Source: Hymenobacter lapidarius (GTDB taxonomy: Bacteria; Bacteroidota; Bacteroidia; Cytophagales; Hymenobacteraceae). Taken from it: a stretch of 64,000 nucleotides of DNA. Below are positions 1-8,144 of this stretch, one piece after another. The translations under genes were made by a program, and so were the position numbers. Each line of letters opens with the position of its first letter. The first letter of the stretch is position 1. Location of the stretch: contig NZ_MDZB01000109.1 in NCBI RefSeq assembly GCF_001816145.1, positions 1-64,000 on the forward strand, in the 5' to 3' direction. Under the pieces are notes generated by a model. The model was not told the origin of the DNA. It searched no databases and was given only the letters and a program-made list of their open reading frames with translations.

Positions 1-90
1 AACCCACTTTCAGTGGTTTCTTTCAGTCGGCTTTAGCCGAAACCCGCGAATTCCATTCGCAACCCAAACCTATGGACTTCCAGTCCATAG
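1..90. repeat. Cluster of four short hairpins
   Basis: Four consecutive perfect small palindromes are seen: CCACT-TTC-AGTGG (4-16), TCGGCT-TT-AGCCGA (27-40), GCGAAT-TCC-ATTCGC (46-60) and CTATGGACT-TCC-AGTCCATAG (70-90). Loops are two or three bases and the spacers contain AAACCC or AACCC. The cluster lies directly after the stop codon of the minus-strand gene at 95 and may continue outside the window. It could act as a terminator or mRNA-stabilising structure, or be a dispersed intergenic repeat. The function is inferred only. Confidence 0.6.
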
Positions 91-94
91 TCGT

Positions 95-718
95 TTAGTT
101 CTTATTCTTGCGCCTCAGCGCCACCAGCAAGCCCACGCTCACTACCGCCAACAAGGCAATCAGCGCGTCGCGCACAAACTGGCCTTCCTTGGCTTCGGCT
201 ACCTCGGCCTGCAGGTCGCGCTGGCGGTCAAGCTGCTGTTTTTCGCGCTGACGCAGGTTTTCGGACTCATTTTGTAGCTCCGAGAGGCGCTGAGCGGTAA
301 GGTTGCGGTCGTCGCGGCCGGTGCTTTCGAGCGTGGTGGTGGTGGCGGCGAGGCGCACCGAAGTGCTTTGGGCCTTACGGGCCGTTTCGTTCAGCACGTC
401 CACAATTTGCTGGTCTTTGTCAACAATGCCCTGTAGGGCGTTTACCACTTCCTGCAAGTCCTTTTTGGAGGGCTTGTTGCCGAACAGGCTGTGACGCTGG
501 GCCGTGGCGGCAGCGTAGCGGCGGGTGAGCACGCCGCGCTCGCGCAGCAGGCCGGGCAAACGGCTGTCGGGCGGGAGCGTATCGGGCTGCCCGAAAGCGG
601 GCGAAATCAGCGCGCTGCCAAAAAAGGAGAGCAGGGCCAGCACGCCAACAACGGCCAATCTGGGCCGGGGCTGCGTTCTTTGTGGCAACAGGCAGGTGGG
701 GTGCAGGGAAGATGTCAT
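95..718 (-). CDS. Coiled-coil protein with signal peptide and C-terminal membrane anchor
   Basis: This 207-residue protein is not assigned to a named family. The N-terminus has a positively charged start and a hydrophobic stretch (about residues 21-42, LAVVGVLALLSFFGSALISP), a probable signal peptide. The middle (about 75-180) is rich in E, Q, K, R and heptad-like spacing, suggesting a coiled coil. Residues about 183-201 (ALIALLAVVSVGLLVAL) form a membrane helix followed by the basic tail RRKNKN. It is therefore likely an envelope protein with a periplasmic coiled coil and a C-terminal anchor. Its start codon lies only 16 bases from the start of the divergent lipoprotein pseudogene, so their 5' regions must overlap. 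The function is unknown. Confidence 0.7.
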   Translation of the reverse strand: MTSSLHPTCLLPQRTQPRPRLAVVGVLALLSFFGSALISPAFGQPDTLPPDSRLPGLLRERGVLTRRYAAATAQRHSLFGNKPSKKDLQEVVNALQGIVDKDQQIVDVLNETARKAQSTSVRLAATTTTLESTGRDDRNLTAQRLSELQNESENLRQREKQQLDRQRDLQAEVAEAKEGQFVRDALIALLAVVSVGLLVALRRKNKN

Positions 719-734
719 TATAAATTTAGCGGTG

Positions 735-1205
735 ATGAAGAACTATACGGGGCTCCTGTGGGGTGTAGTTGGAATGCTGGCAGTGGGGTGCACGGCCAAT
801 CAAAAAGTGCCAGCCTTGTACGGGATGGCCGCCATGCCCGGTGCAGCCAGCGAAACCGCGAGCAGCATTAGTCTGCCCTTTGTGCTGCGGGACGTGAGCA
901 CGGATAAAACCTGCGGCTACAGCGAGAAAAACCTTGTGCGCGTGGGCGGTGCCCGCTCGGCCAGCCTGCGCAACCAGCTCCGCTACCTCAATGCCCTCAA
1001 AGGCCCGCAAGGCCAGGCGGTGCCGTATGAGCGTTAGGCCAGCTGCTGTGCTTTGAGGACCCGGCGCGGCGCTATAGACAATGCCGTGATGATTGATGTG
1101 TATGCAGTGACGTAGGCCGGCAAAAATACGCCCGTCACCCTGCACATCAACATGTGCCAGGGCGGAAAATTGCTGGCTCCCGTGGGCTTCACCGGCGCCC
1201 GCTAG
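735..1205 (+). pseudogene. Lipoprotein pseudogene interrupted by two TAG codons
   Basis: An ATG at 735 opens a lipoprotein-like protein (lipobox LAVGC near residue 18) that reads 100 residues to TAG at 1035. Without any frame change the sequence then continues as ASCCALRTRRGAIDNAVMID, meets a second TAG at 1113, and resumes AGKNTPVTLHINMCQGGKLL up to TAG at 1203. The downstream parts look like the continuation of the same protein. The second stop falls where a Trp codon (TGG to TAG) would fit (VT-W-AGK), and the first could come from TTG. I recall similar full-length proteins in Hymenobacter, often misnamed as an aldolase, but could not check this here. The simplest reading is a decaying gene with two point nonsense mutations. 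TAG readthrough is unlikely because neighbouring genes also end with TAG. Confidence 0.55.
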
Positions 1206-1279
1206 CAGCGAACACGCGGCCGGGCGTTGGCCACAAATCCGTTACTTTTATAGGTATTGCCGTCGCTATTCTACCTTCA

Positions 1280-4200
1280 ATGCCCACCCGCTACTATCCT
1301 CGCCTGGCAGCTTTAGCAGCCGATGCTACGGCCGCCCCCGCCGACCAACTCCCCAAGCTGCGCAAGCTGCTGGAAACGGTGCTGCGCGACGAATGCAAGC
1401 AGCAGGAAGCTCCATTTGTGAACCTGAACCAGGCCATTGGCCTGGTGGCGTATGGCCGCAGCCTGCCGCTGCCGCTCCGCCAGGAGCTGCAGGCCCTGCG
1501 GCTGTCGGCCAACCTGGTGGTGCACGAAAGCTATGCCGGAACCGTGGCCGAAGTGGCGCGTGGCTTCGCGGCCGTGGCCGCCCTGGTGCTCTACCTGACG
1601 GGCAAAGCCTACGAGGGCCCCGCCTGGCACCAGCCGCTGCCGGAAACCGAGCGCCCGGCAACCACCGCGGCCTCCAATAATTTCTTACCCGATGCCGGTG
1701 CCGCTGGCCGCGCCTGGCGGGTAAACGTGCTGCACGCTGATGAGGTCACCGGCGTCATCACCGTGGAAATGGCCACTTCCGCCGATGGCTGCCCCAGCGG
1801 CCCCTTCCAGCTGGAATTGCCCGCAGCTTATGTAAATGTGCTGCCGCTGGCCGCCGCGCTGCATCCCACGCTGCACCTCATTGGGCCGGTGCTACTGCCT
1901 GATGGCAGCGTGCGCGCCCGGCGCGTGGTGCTCGAACCCGACTACCTGATAAGCGTGACCACCGTGGCCGAATGCGCCCAGGCCACCGCCACCATCCCGG
2001 AATGGGCCCTGCTGAATGCGTTTCTGCCCGACGAAACTTCGCGGCCATTAGTTCTGGGGAACTTAGTCAATCTGCTGCTGGACGAAGAAGTAAGCCACGC
2101 CGCCCGCCAGGTAGAAAAAGCAGCCTTGGCTAAAACTCTGGCTCCGCAACTCATGCCAGCGGGCGAAGAGGAAAGTGCCGATGCCGCGCCGTCGGCAGAC
2201 CCCAAGGGCGTCACTGCCAGCACCACCGTCGATGACGAAGACTTTAACGTTGATAAGTTTTTGCGGCAGCGGTTGTTTCGGGCGGCGCCGCTGGCCCTGA
2301 GCACGCTGCCCGAGTTCCAGACGCGCACCGGCGTGCCCGAGCTGCTCAACGACCTGCGCCGACACCACCGCACCCTGCGCGAAACCCGGGCGCAGGGCTT
2401 TGTGGCCCAGAGTCGCACCGGCTACCAGCAGGAGCCGCTCCGTCTGGCCGACTGCTTTCTGGAGCCTACGTTTCTCTCGGCCACCTACGGCCTACAGGGC
2501 CGGCTCGACTTGCTGCACGAAAGCGCCACGGGCTACGATTTGGTGGAATTGAAAAGCTCGACCAAAGTGCCTCACGCCGAGCCCTGGAGCAACCACGCCG
2601 CCCAGGCGCAGCTCTACCGCCTGCTGCTCGAATCCGTGTTTGGCGCCGATGGCGAAACCGCTGGCCGGGGCCGAACCAGCATCCTTTACTCCAACGCCGC
2701 CAGCGGCCAGGCCGCCGTGCGCCGCGTCGACCAGGACCAGGCAATGATTGACCGACTGCTGTCGGCCCGCAACCAGCTGGTGGGGGTGGAGCTGCAGCTG
2801 GCCCGCGCCACCGGCCCCCGCCAAACCGCCTACCTCTTGGCCCCGGTGCTCAAGCCCAACCTCGCCGCGCTACCATCCTTCGGCAAAGCCAAAGCTGAAA
2901 AAGTAGCCAACGCCTGGGCCGCCGCCGACCCCGTGGAGCGCGCCTACTGCCTGGAGCTGGCCCGCTTCTCGGCCCGCGAAATGCGCCTGACTCTGCTTGG
3001 GGATGAGGCCAGGCCCGGCGATGCCGGCGGCCAGGCGGGCCTTTGGCTGCTGCCCCAGGCCCGCAAGCACCAGAACTTCAGCCTGCTCGATGACCTGGTG
3101 CTGCTGGGAGACCACAGCAATGCCGATGACGACGCCCGCGACGGGCTGGGGCCGCACCTCGTTTTTCAGCGCCCCGCCGGTGGCCGGGAGGTGAACTTCC
3201 GCGCCGGCGATACGCTCATTCTGTACCCGCGCCGCCGCCACCGCAAGGAGGCCGATGGGGCGGGGCCGGCAACATCGCAACTCACGGTGCTCGATGCGCA
3301 GGTAGTGAAAGTGGTGCTGGCCGAAGACCTGGGCACCAACGGGCAAGTGGTGCTGAGCGTGCGCAACCGCCGCATGGCTCCGCGTTACCTGATGGGGCAT
3401 TCGCACTGGGCGCTGGAGCCCGATACCTACGACACCTTTCGGCGGGAGTGGGCCGGCCTTTCGGCGTTTCTGTGCCTGGCGCCGGAGCGCCGCCGCCGCC
3501 TGCTGGCCCGCACCGGCCCCCGCGTGCCGGAAGGTTGGGCAGTGGCCAGCGCACCGGCCACCACGGCGCCCGAAGTGGTGGCCCGCGCCCTGGCCGCGCC
3601 CGACTGGTTTGTGCTCTGCGGCCCGCCCGGCACCGGCAAGACCCGCGCCGTGCTGCGGGAGCTAGCCGCGAGCCTCTATAAGCAAGACAAGCAGGTGCTG
3701 CTGGCTGCTTACACCAACCGCGCCGTGGACGAAATATGCGAGCAATTGGTGGATGCGGGCTTGCCCTTTATTCGGGTGGGGTCGCGGCTGGGCACGGCAC
3801 CACACTACCGGCCTTACCTGCTGGACAACATGCTGCGCGACTGCCCCAATCGCCAAGCGGTGCGCGAGCGGCTGGGCAACTGCCCCTTTTACGTAGGCAC
3901 GGTGGCCAGTCTGCTGGGCAAGCCCGAGCTGTTCGTGCTTAAGCAATTCGACGTGGCGGTGGTGGATGAAGCCAGCCAGGTGCTGGAGTCGCCCATGCTG
4001 GCGCTGCTAGCCAAGGTGAAGAAGTTTATTCTCATCGGCGACCACCGGCAACTGCCGGCCGTGGTGGCCCAGGAGCCCGAAACCAGCGCCATCGCCCCCG
4101 AGGTGGCCGACCTGCTGCGCCACGAGCTGGGCCTCACCAACCTGCGCAACTCGTACTTCGAGCGCCTGTTCCGCCGCGCCGAAGCCCAGTGGCCCCACGC

Positions 4201-4852
4201 CCACGGCACCTTGGCCGACCAGTACCGCATGCACCAGGACCTGGCCGCGCTGGTCAACCAGGACTTTTACGAAAACCAGCTGCGCTGCCCCCAGCCGTGG
4301 CAGGCCGCGCCGCTGGACCGGAATACCTGGCCAGTTCCGGCCGCCACCAATGAGCTGGCCGCCGCTGTGCGTAGCCAGCGGGTGGTGTTTGTGCCCACCC
4401 GCCGCCAGCCCGAGGATTTATCCATGAAAGAATCCAGCCAGGAGGCCGAGCTGGCTGCCCAGGCGGCGGCCTACGTGGTGCAGGGCTACGGCCCGCTTTT
4501 CAACCCCGAAACCACCCTGGGCATCATTGCCAGCTACCGCAACCAGTCGGCGCGCATCCGGGCCCGCCTGGCGCAGCTGGCCGTGGAACTGGAGTTGCCC
4601 GCGCTGGTGCTGGTGAGCGTCGATACCGTGGAGCGGTACCAAGGCAGCCAGCGCGAGGTGATTATCGTGAGCTTCTGCTGCCACCACGAGCACCAGCTGG
4701 AGCTGATGGTGTCGCCCGATGAAACGGGTAAAGTGGACCGCAAGCTAAACGTGGCCCTTACGCGGGCCCGCCAGCAGCTGGTGCTGCTCGGCAATGAGGA
4801 GGTGCTGAGCCGGGCGCCGCACCACGCGGCGCTGCTGGCCCGGGTGCGGTAA
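1280..4852 (+). CDS. Dna2-like PD-(D/E)XK nuclease / superfamily 1 helicase
   Basis: This is a 1190-residue two-part DNA-processing enzyme. A RecB/Cas4-type nuclease core lies near residues 405-450. It has GRLD, then the ELK of YDLVELKSS (E423, K425), then HAAQAQLYRLL, matching the GxxxD, ExK and QxxxY motifs of this nuclease class. The C-terminal half is a superfamily 1B helicase of the DNA2/NAM7 type: Walker A GPPGTGKT (781-788), DEAS (896-899), GDHRQLPAV, DQYRMH, VERYQGSQ and LNVALTRAR. Such proteins unwind and cut DNA or flaps during replication and repair. The ATG at 1280 (MPTRYYPRL) was chosen over an upstream in-frame ATG at 1154, which overlaps the preceding pseudogene. It stands alone on its strand. 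A role in phage defence is possible but nothing nearby supports it. Confidence 0.85.
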   Translation: MPTRYYPRLAALAADATAAPADQLPKLRKLLETVLRDECKQQEAPFVNLNQAIGLVAYGRSLPLPLRQELQALRLSANLVVHESYAGTVAEVARGFAAVAALVLYLTGKAYEGPAWHQPLPETERPATTAASNNFLPDAGAAGRAWRVNVLHADEVTGVITVEMATSADGCPSGPFQLELPAAYVNVLPLAAALHPTLHLIGPVLLPDGSVRARRVVLEPDYLISVTTVAECAQATATIPEWALLNAFLPDETSRPLVLGNLVNLLLDEEVSHAARQVEKAALAKTLAPQLMPAGEEESADAAPSADPKGVTASTTVDDEDFNVDKFLRQRLFRAAPLALSTLPEFQTRTGVPELLNDLRRHHRTLRETRAQGFVAQSRTGYQQEPLRLADCFLEPTFLSATYGLQGRLDLLHESATGYDLVELKSSTKVPHAEPWSNHAAQAQLYRLLLESVFGADGETAGRGRTSILYSNAASGQAAVRRVDQDQAMIDRLLSARNQLVGVELQLARATGPRQTAYLLAPVLKPNLAALPSFGKAKAEKVANAWAAADPVERAYCLELARFSAREMRLTLLGDEARPGDAGGQAGLWLLPQARKHQNFSLLDDLVLLGDHSNADDDARDGLGPHLVFQRPAGGREVNFRAGDTLILYPRRRHRKEADGAGPATSQLTVLDAQVVKVVLAEDLGTNGQVVLSVRNRRMAPRYLMGHSHWALEPDTYDTFRREWAGLSAFLCLAPERRRRLLARTGPRVPEGWAVASAPATTAPEVVARALAAPDWFVLCGPPGTGKTRAVLRELAASLYKQDKQVLLAAYTNRAVDEICEQLVDAGLPFIRVGSRLGTAPHYRPYLLDNMLRDCPNRQAVRERLGNCPFYVGTVASLLGKPELFVLKQFDVAVVDEASQVLESPMLALLAKVKKFILIGDHRQLPAVVAQEPETSAIAPEVADLLRHELGLTNLRNSYFERLFRRAEAQWPHAHGTLADQYRMHQDLAALVNQDFYENQLRCPQPWQAAPLDRNTWPVPAATNELAAAVRSQRVVFVPTRRQPEDLSMKESSQEAELAAQAAAYVVQGYGPLFNPETTLGIIASYRNQSARIRARLAQLAVELELPALVLVSVDTVERYQGSQREVIIVSFCCHHEHQLELMVSPDETGKVDRKLNVALTRARQQLVLLGNEEVLSRAPHHAALLARVR

Positions 4853-4969
4853 GCCGGTATTTGCTTTCAGCAGCCGGAGCCCTAAATTGTGCGTGAATAG
4901 AAACGCGCTGCATTGTGCCTAAGCTGCGTTAGGAAGTGGCTTCCAGTAATTTGTCTTTTGCGTCTGCCC

Positions 4970-5563
4970 ATGAAAAATTATATCCCCGTCCTGCTGCTCC
5001 CGGCCCTGCTGGGCCTGACCCAGTGCATCATGCAGCGCGAAGGCGCCTACCCGGTGCAGCCCATGCCCGAAGCCACCCAGACCGGCGCGAACACCGCCGG
5101 CTGCCTCGTGGACGGCCTGCCCTGGGTCGCCCACCACAGCGGCACCGGCATTGGGGCCCTTCGCGCGTACGCCCTGACGGCCGAATGGGACAATTTCTCA
5201 GTCGGGCGGCCCCACCTCGCGCTTTCCTTCGCCAAGTACATTGACGACCAGGCGCAGGTGCATGACGCCACGGGCGTGAAACTTCACCTGCCCGGCATCA
5301 CCCGACCCGGCACTTTTGTACTCGACCAGACCCCCCGCCCGCTGGTCAGCAGCGGCCCTATCGGCTACGCTGCCTTCACCTTCTACAAGACCAATCCGAA
5401 CCGGGAGCTGCTCACGGGCCCCGATGCGCCTGGCCGCGTGGTCGTGACCCGGTTCGACACCCTGGCCCGCGTCGTGTCGGGCACGTTCGAGTTCACGGCC
5501 CGCCAGGCTTCGGGCGGAACCACCGTGCGCGTCACCGAGGGCCGGTTCGACTGTAAGTTTTAG
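4970..5563 (+). CDS. Putative lipoprotein
   Basis: The 197-residue protein starts MKNYIPVLLLPALLGLTQC, a lipoprotein signal with lipobox LTQC, so Cys19 should be lipidated and the protein anchored in an envelope membrane. The mature part contains AGCLVDGLPWVAH, reminiscent of small Bacteroidota lipoproteins of the DUF6252 type, then beta-strand-rich sequence ending in VTEGRFDCKF. Two mature cysteines (in AGCLVDG and FDCKF) could form a disulfide. The ATG at 4970 gives a proper signal peptide and is preferred to the ATG at 4913. Function is unknown. Confidence 0.7.
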   Translation: MKNYIPVLLLPALLGLTQCIMQREGAYPVQPMPEATQTGANTAGCLVDGLPWVAHHSGTGIGALRAYALTAEWDNFSVGRPHLALSFAKYIDDQAQVHDATGVKLHLPGITRPGTFVLDQTPRPLVSSGPIGYAAFTFYKTNPNRELLTGPDAPGRVVVTRFDTLARVVSGTFEFTARQASGGTTVRVTEGRFDCKF

Positions 5564-5857
5564 GCACCTTACCGGTGCTTCCTCAGCCCGACTTTTAAAT
5601 TTGTCGCCTTGATTCCATTGTTGATATAAAGAATCTTTTTTCATCCCAAACCCCCTTTACTAAAGAAGCTTTGTACCCTTCAGTTGCTGGCGCTGGGTAG
5701 CTCTTTCGCCAGCCGGCCCAGGCCCAATTCCGAGAGATGGCGCGAGATATCCAGTTCGCAGGTCTGCACCACGTAAGAGGGACGGCAGCACGAACTACTC
5801 AGTTCGCACTACCGCCCCTTACTTCTGTAGCTTCTTAATAAATTGGTGCTGCGCGGG
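5564..5857. other. Convergent intergenic region with a Cys-rich open remnant
   Basis: There is no confident gene here. Read on the minus strand, about 5805-5680 is open without a start codon and encodes a protein-like stretch (CCRPSYVVQTC, then ISRHLSELGLGRLAKELP) ending at a TGA. It may be a gene remnant. A small hairpin GAACT-actc-AGTTC lies near 5792-5805. The flanking genes converge on this region. Confidence 0.3.
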
Positions 5858-6778
5858 CTATTTAACGTCTACCAGCTCCACCTCAAACCGAATTACCGAA
5901 TTAGGAGCAATGACGTTTCCGGCGCCCGTAGAACCGTAAGCCAGGCCCGAAGGAATGATGATTTCGGCCTTTTCGCCTTTGCGCATCAGCAAAATACCTT
6001 CCTCGAAGCCCTTAATGACTTGATTGGAACCAATTACGAAACGCAGGGGAACGTTGTTCTGCCGGGAGGAGGCATCGAAAATGGTGCCGGCGGCGTCGAA
6101 CAGGCGGCCGGTGTACAGCACCGAAACCGTGGAGCCTGCCACAGGCCGCGCCCCGTTGGGGTCGGTAGTGATGGGCAAGAAATACAAGCCAGAAGGCTGT
6201 TTCTGAGCCGTGGTAATACTTTTGTCAGTCAGGTACTTTGTGATTAGAGCGTCGTCCACGACTTTGTAATCGACTACTTCCACCTCGAAGCGCACCACCG
6301 CGTTGGCCGGAATGGCGCCGCTGCTCGACGAGCCGTAGGCCAGGGCTGAGGGGATATAAATTTCGGCTTTGTCGCCGTAATTCATGAGCGCAATACCCGA
6401 CTCAAAGCCCCGAATCAACTGGTTGGAGCCCACAATGAAGTTGATGGGCACGTTATTTCGTTTGGAAGATGCATCGAACACCGTTCCCGCGGCATCGAGC
6501 AGACGGCCGGTGTAGAGCACTGAAGCGTAAGCGCCAGGCGTGATTTTGGCGCCGGTGGCACTCTTGGATATGGACCGGAAGTAAATGCCGTTGGGCTGCT
6601 TCACGGCATCGGTGATATTATTATCGGCCAGGTATTTTTTGATAATGTCGTCGTCGATTCCACTAAAATCCTTAGCCTCGGGAGTGTCTTTCTTGCAGGA
6701 GGTGGCGGCCAAGCCCGTGGCAGTCAACGATAGCAGTAAAAGGAAGCGGAGCGCAACCCGGTAAAACGGTGTTTTCAT
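5858..6778 (-). CDS. FKBP-type peptidyl-prolyl isomerase lipoprotein with two FKBP domains
   Basis: The 306-residue protein begins MKTPFYRVALRFLLLLSLTA with an AATSC lipobox, so it is an exported lipoprotein. Two FKBP domains follow (about residues 45-170 and 175-306). Each has the family signatures VLYTGRL, FDASS, the GSNQ-(L/V)I-(R/K)GFE segment, and a YGS loop followed by the terminal (V/I)RFEVE strand. FKBPs catalyse cis-trans isomerisation of peptidyl-prolyl bonds, and exported forms assist folding of envelope proteins. The two domains are close copies and each is preceded by an IxxYLxxxxIT helix, so the gene arose by internal duplication. The start at 6778 is the only one giving a lipoprotein signal. 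It is the last gene of a minus-strand run after the serine hydrolase. Confidence 0.88.
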   Translation of the reverse strand: MKTPFYRVALRFLLLLSLTATGLAATSCKKDTPEAKDFSGIDDDIIKKYLADNNITDAVKQPNGIYFRSISKSATGAKITPGAYASVLYTGRLLDAAGTVFDASSKRNNVPINFIVGSNQLIRGFESGIALMNYGDKAEIYIPSALAYGSSSSGAIPANAVVRFEVEVVDYKVVDDALITKYLTDKSITTAQKQPSGLYFLPITTDPNGARPVAGSTVSVLYTGRLFDAAGTIFDASSRQNNVPLRFVIGSNQVIKGFEEGILLMRKGEKAEIIIPSGLAYGSTGAGNVIAPNSVIRFEVELVDVK

Positions 6779-6891
6779 GTTTTGATTTTTGTTGTAAAAA
6801 TACGCCCTGAAGGGCATAGATGTGCGCCCCGGACCCGCTGCCATAATGCCAGCCGCCTGCTGCTGAGTTCCCGGACTGCTTGCCGCAGTAA

Positions 6892-8055
6892 TTATTTCAG
6901 CGCCGTGAGCACCCGCTTAATCAATTCGTTGGGGCTGCCGTTGTGCCAGCGCCACACCACCACAATGTCGTGCTCGGGGTCTACCCACACGGTGTTTTGG
7001 CCCGCGCCCAGGGCGGCGTAGCTGGTGGCTGGTGCATCGGGCCAGGCTTTTTGCTCGGTATTCAGCCACCAGAGGTAGCCGTAGTCGGGGCCTACCGGGC
7101 CGCGGGTAGTAGCCTGCTTTATCCAGGTAGGGGACACGATTTGGCGGCGGCCCCAGCGGCCCTGCCGGAGCATCAGGTACCCAAACCGGGCCTCGTCGCG
7201 GGCATTGATGACCAGGCCACCGCCCCAGCGCGTGCCACCGCTCATGGAGGGCATGGCCTTGCCCTGCACGGTGGCCACGGCGTTGGGGTAGGGCACCCAC
7301 TGCCAGGTGCCGGAGGCGCCAATGGGGTCCATTATCGCTGTTTTCAGCACCGCGGGCAGGGGCTTCTCCCAGAGGCGCAGCAGCGACAGGGCCAGCCGGT
7401 TGATGCGGACGTCGTTGTACTCGTAATACGTGCCGGGGGCCTGAATGGCGCGGGGTTTACGCTCGCCCTTGCCGAAGGCTTCCTTCCCCAGGAAATTGGC
7501 GTTTTTGCCCCAGAGCTCGCCTTCCCACTCGCTGGTTTGGCGGGCGTGGTGCTCCCAGGTAATCTGCCGGTTCTGCTCGGAGTCATAGCCGCCGTCCTTG
7601 ATATACCCGGCCACAGGGTCGTGAATGTCCTTAATCAGGCCACGGTCAAGGGAAATGCCCAGAATGGTGGAAAGTACACTCTTGGCCACGCTGTAGGTGG
7701 GGTCCGGGCGTTGGGTGTCGCCCCATTCGGCTACAATGTAGCCGTGGCGCAGGATGAGGCCATTTGTGGCCGCGCGGCTGGTGGGCATGGGCCCCAGGAG
7801 CTTCCCGAAAATCTCCTCCTGGGTGGAGAAGTTGGGCGTCATCTGGGTGGTTTCCTGGGTTTGAGCAAAGGCCACGGCGGCTGCCAGGCGGTCCGGGTCG
7901 AAGCCGGCTGCAGCGGGAGCCTGCCGCTGCCAGGCGGTACCGGGAGGCGGGAAATAGGCAGCGGGCCCGGCCGTGGCGTCGGTGGTGGGAGTGGCCGGAC
8001 GGGTGCAGGCCGACACCAGGGGCAGCACCAGTAGCAGGAGTATTTTTCTTACCAT
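6892..8055 (-). CDS. Beta-lactamase-fold serine hydrolase lipoprotein
   Basis: This 387-residue lipoprotein (signal MVRKILLLLVLPLVSAC) has the class C beta-lactamase / DD-peptidase fold. The SxxK nucleophile motif is SVAK in YSVAKSVLST (about residue 120) and the Tyr motif is in YYEYNDVRI. The C-terminal YAALGAGQNTVWVDPEHDIV segment, shared with esterase EstB-like members, holds the third active-site strand. Likely substrates are peptides, amides or esters in the periplasm; antibiotic hydrolysis cannot be inferred from sequence. The start at 8055 gives the signal peptide; an upstream in-frame start at 8142 would overlap the dehydrogenase terminator. It lies 89 bases after the dehydrogenase stop, with a hairpin terminator between them. 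Confidence 0.85.
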   Translation of the reverse strand: MVRKILLLLVLPLVSACTRPATPTTDATAGPAAYFPPPGTAWQRQAPAAAGFDPDRLAAAVAFAQTQETTQMTPNFSTQEEIFGKLLGPMPTSRAATNGLILRHGYIVAEWGDTQRPDPTYSVAKSVLSTILGISLDRGLIKDIHDPVAGYIKDGGYDSEQNRQITWEHHARQTSEWEGELWGKNANFLGKEAFGKGERKPRAIQAPGTYYEYNDVRINRLALSLLRLWEKPLPAVLKTAIMDPIGASGTWQWVPYPNAVATVQGKAMPSMSGGTRWGGGLVINARDEARFGYLMLRQGRWGRRQIVSPTWIKQATTRGPVGPDYGYLWWLNTEQKAWPDAPATSYAALGAGQNTVWVDPEHDIVVVWRWHNGSPNELIKRVLTALK

Positions 8056-8091
8056 AGGCCCAAAGTAAGGCCCCCTGCTATGTATGCCCGT

Positions 8092-8121
8092 AAAAAAGGG
8101 TTTGCGCTTGAGCGCAAACCC
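8092..8121 (-). terminator. Rho-independent terminator after the dehydrogenase
   Basis: The stem GGGTTTGCGCT / AGCGCAAACCC (8098-8108 with 8111-8121) has a two-base loop. On the minus strand it is followed by six T residues (plus-strand AAAAAA at 8092-8097). It sits right after the stop of the dehydrogenase at 8145, as expected for an intrinsic terminator. Confidence 0.8.
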
Positions 8122-8144
8122 CCTTCGGGCCACTCGGAGCAAGC

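Noticed and set aside
1..90. CRISPR array
   Set aside because: The units are different palindromes, not identical direct repeats with spacers.
735..1205. TAG readthrough or recoding in the lipoprotein gene
   Set aside because: Other genes in the window use TAG as the true stop, and no suppressor signal is seen; point mutations are the simpler explanation.
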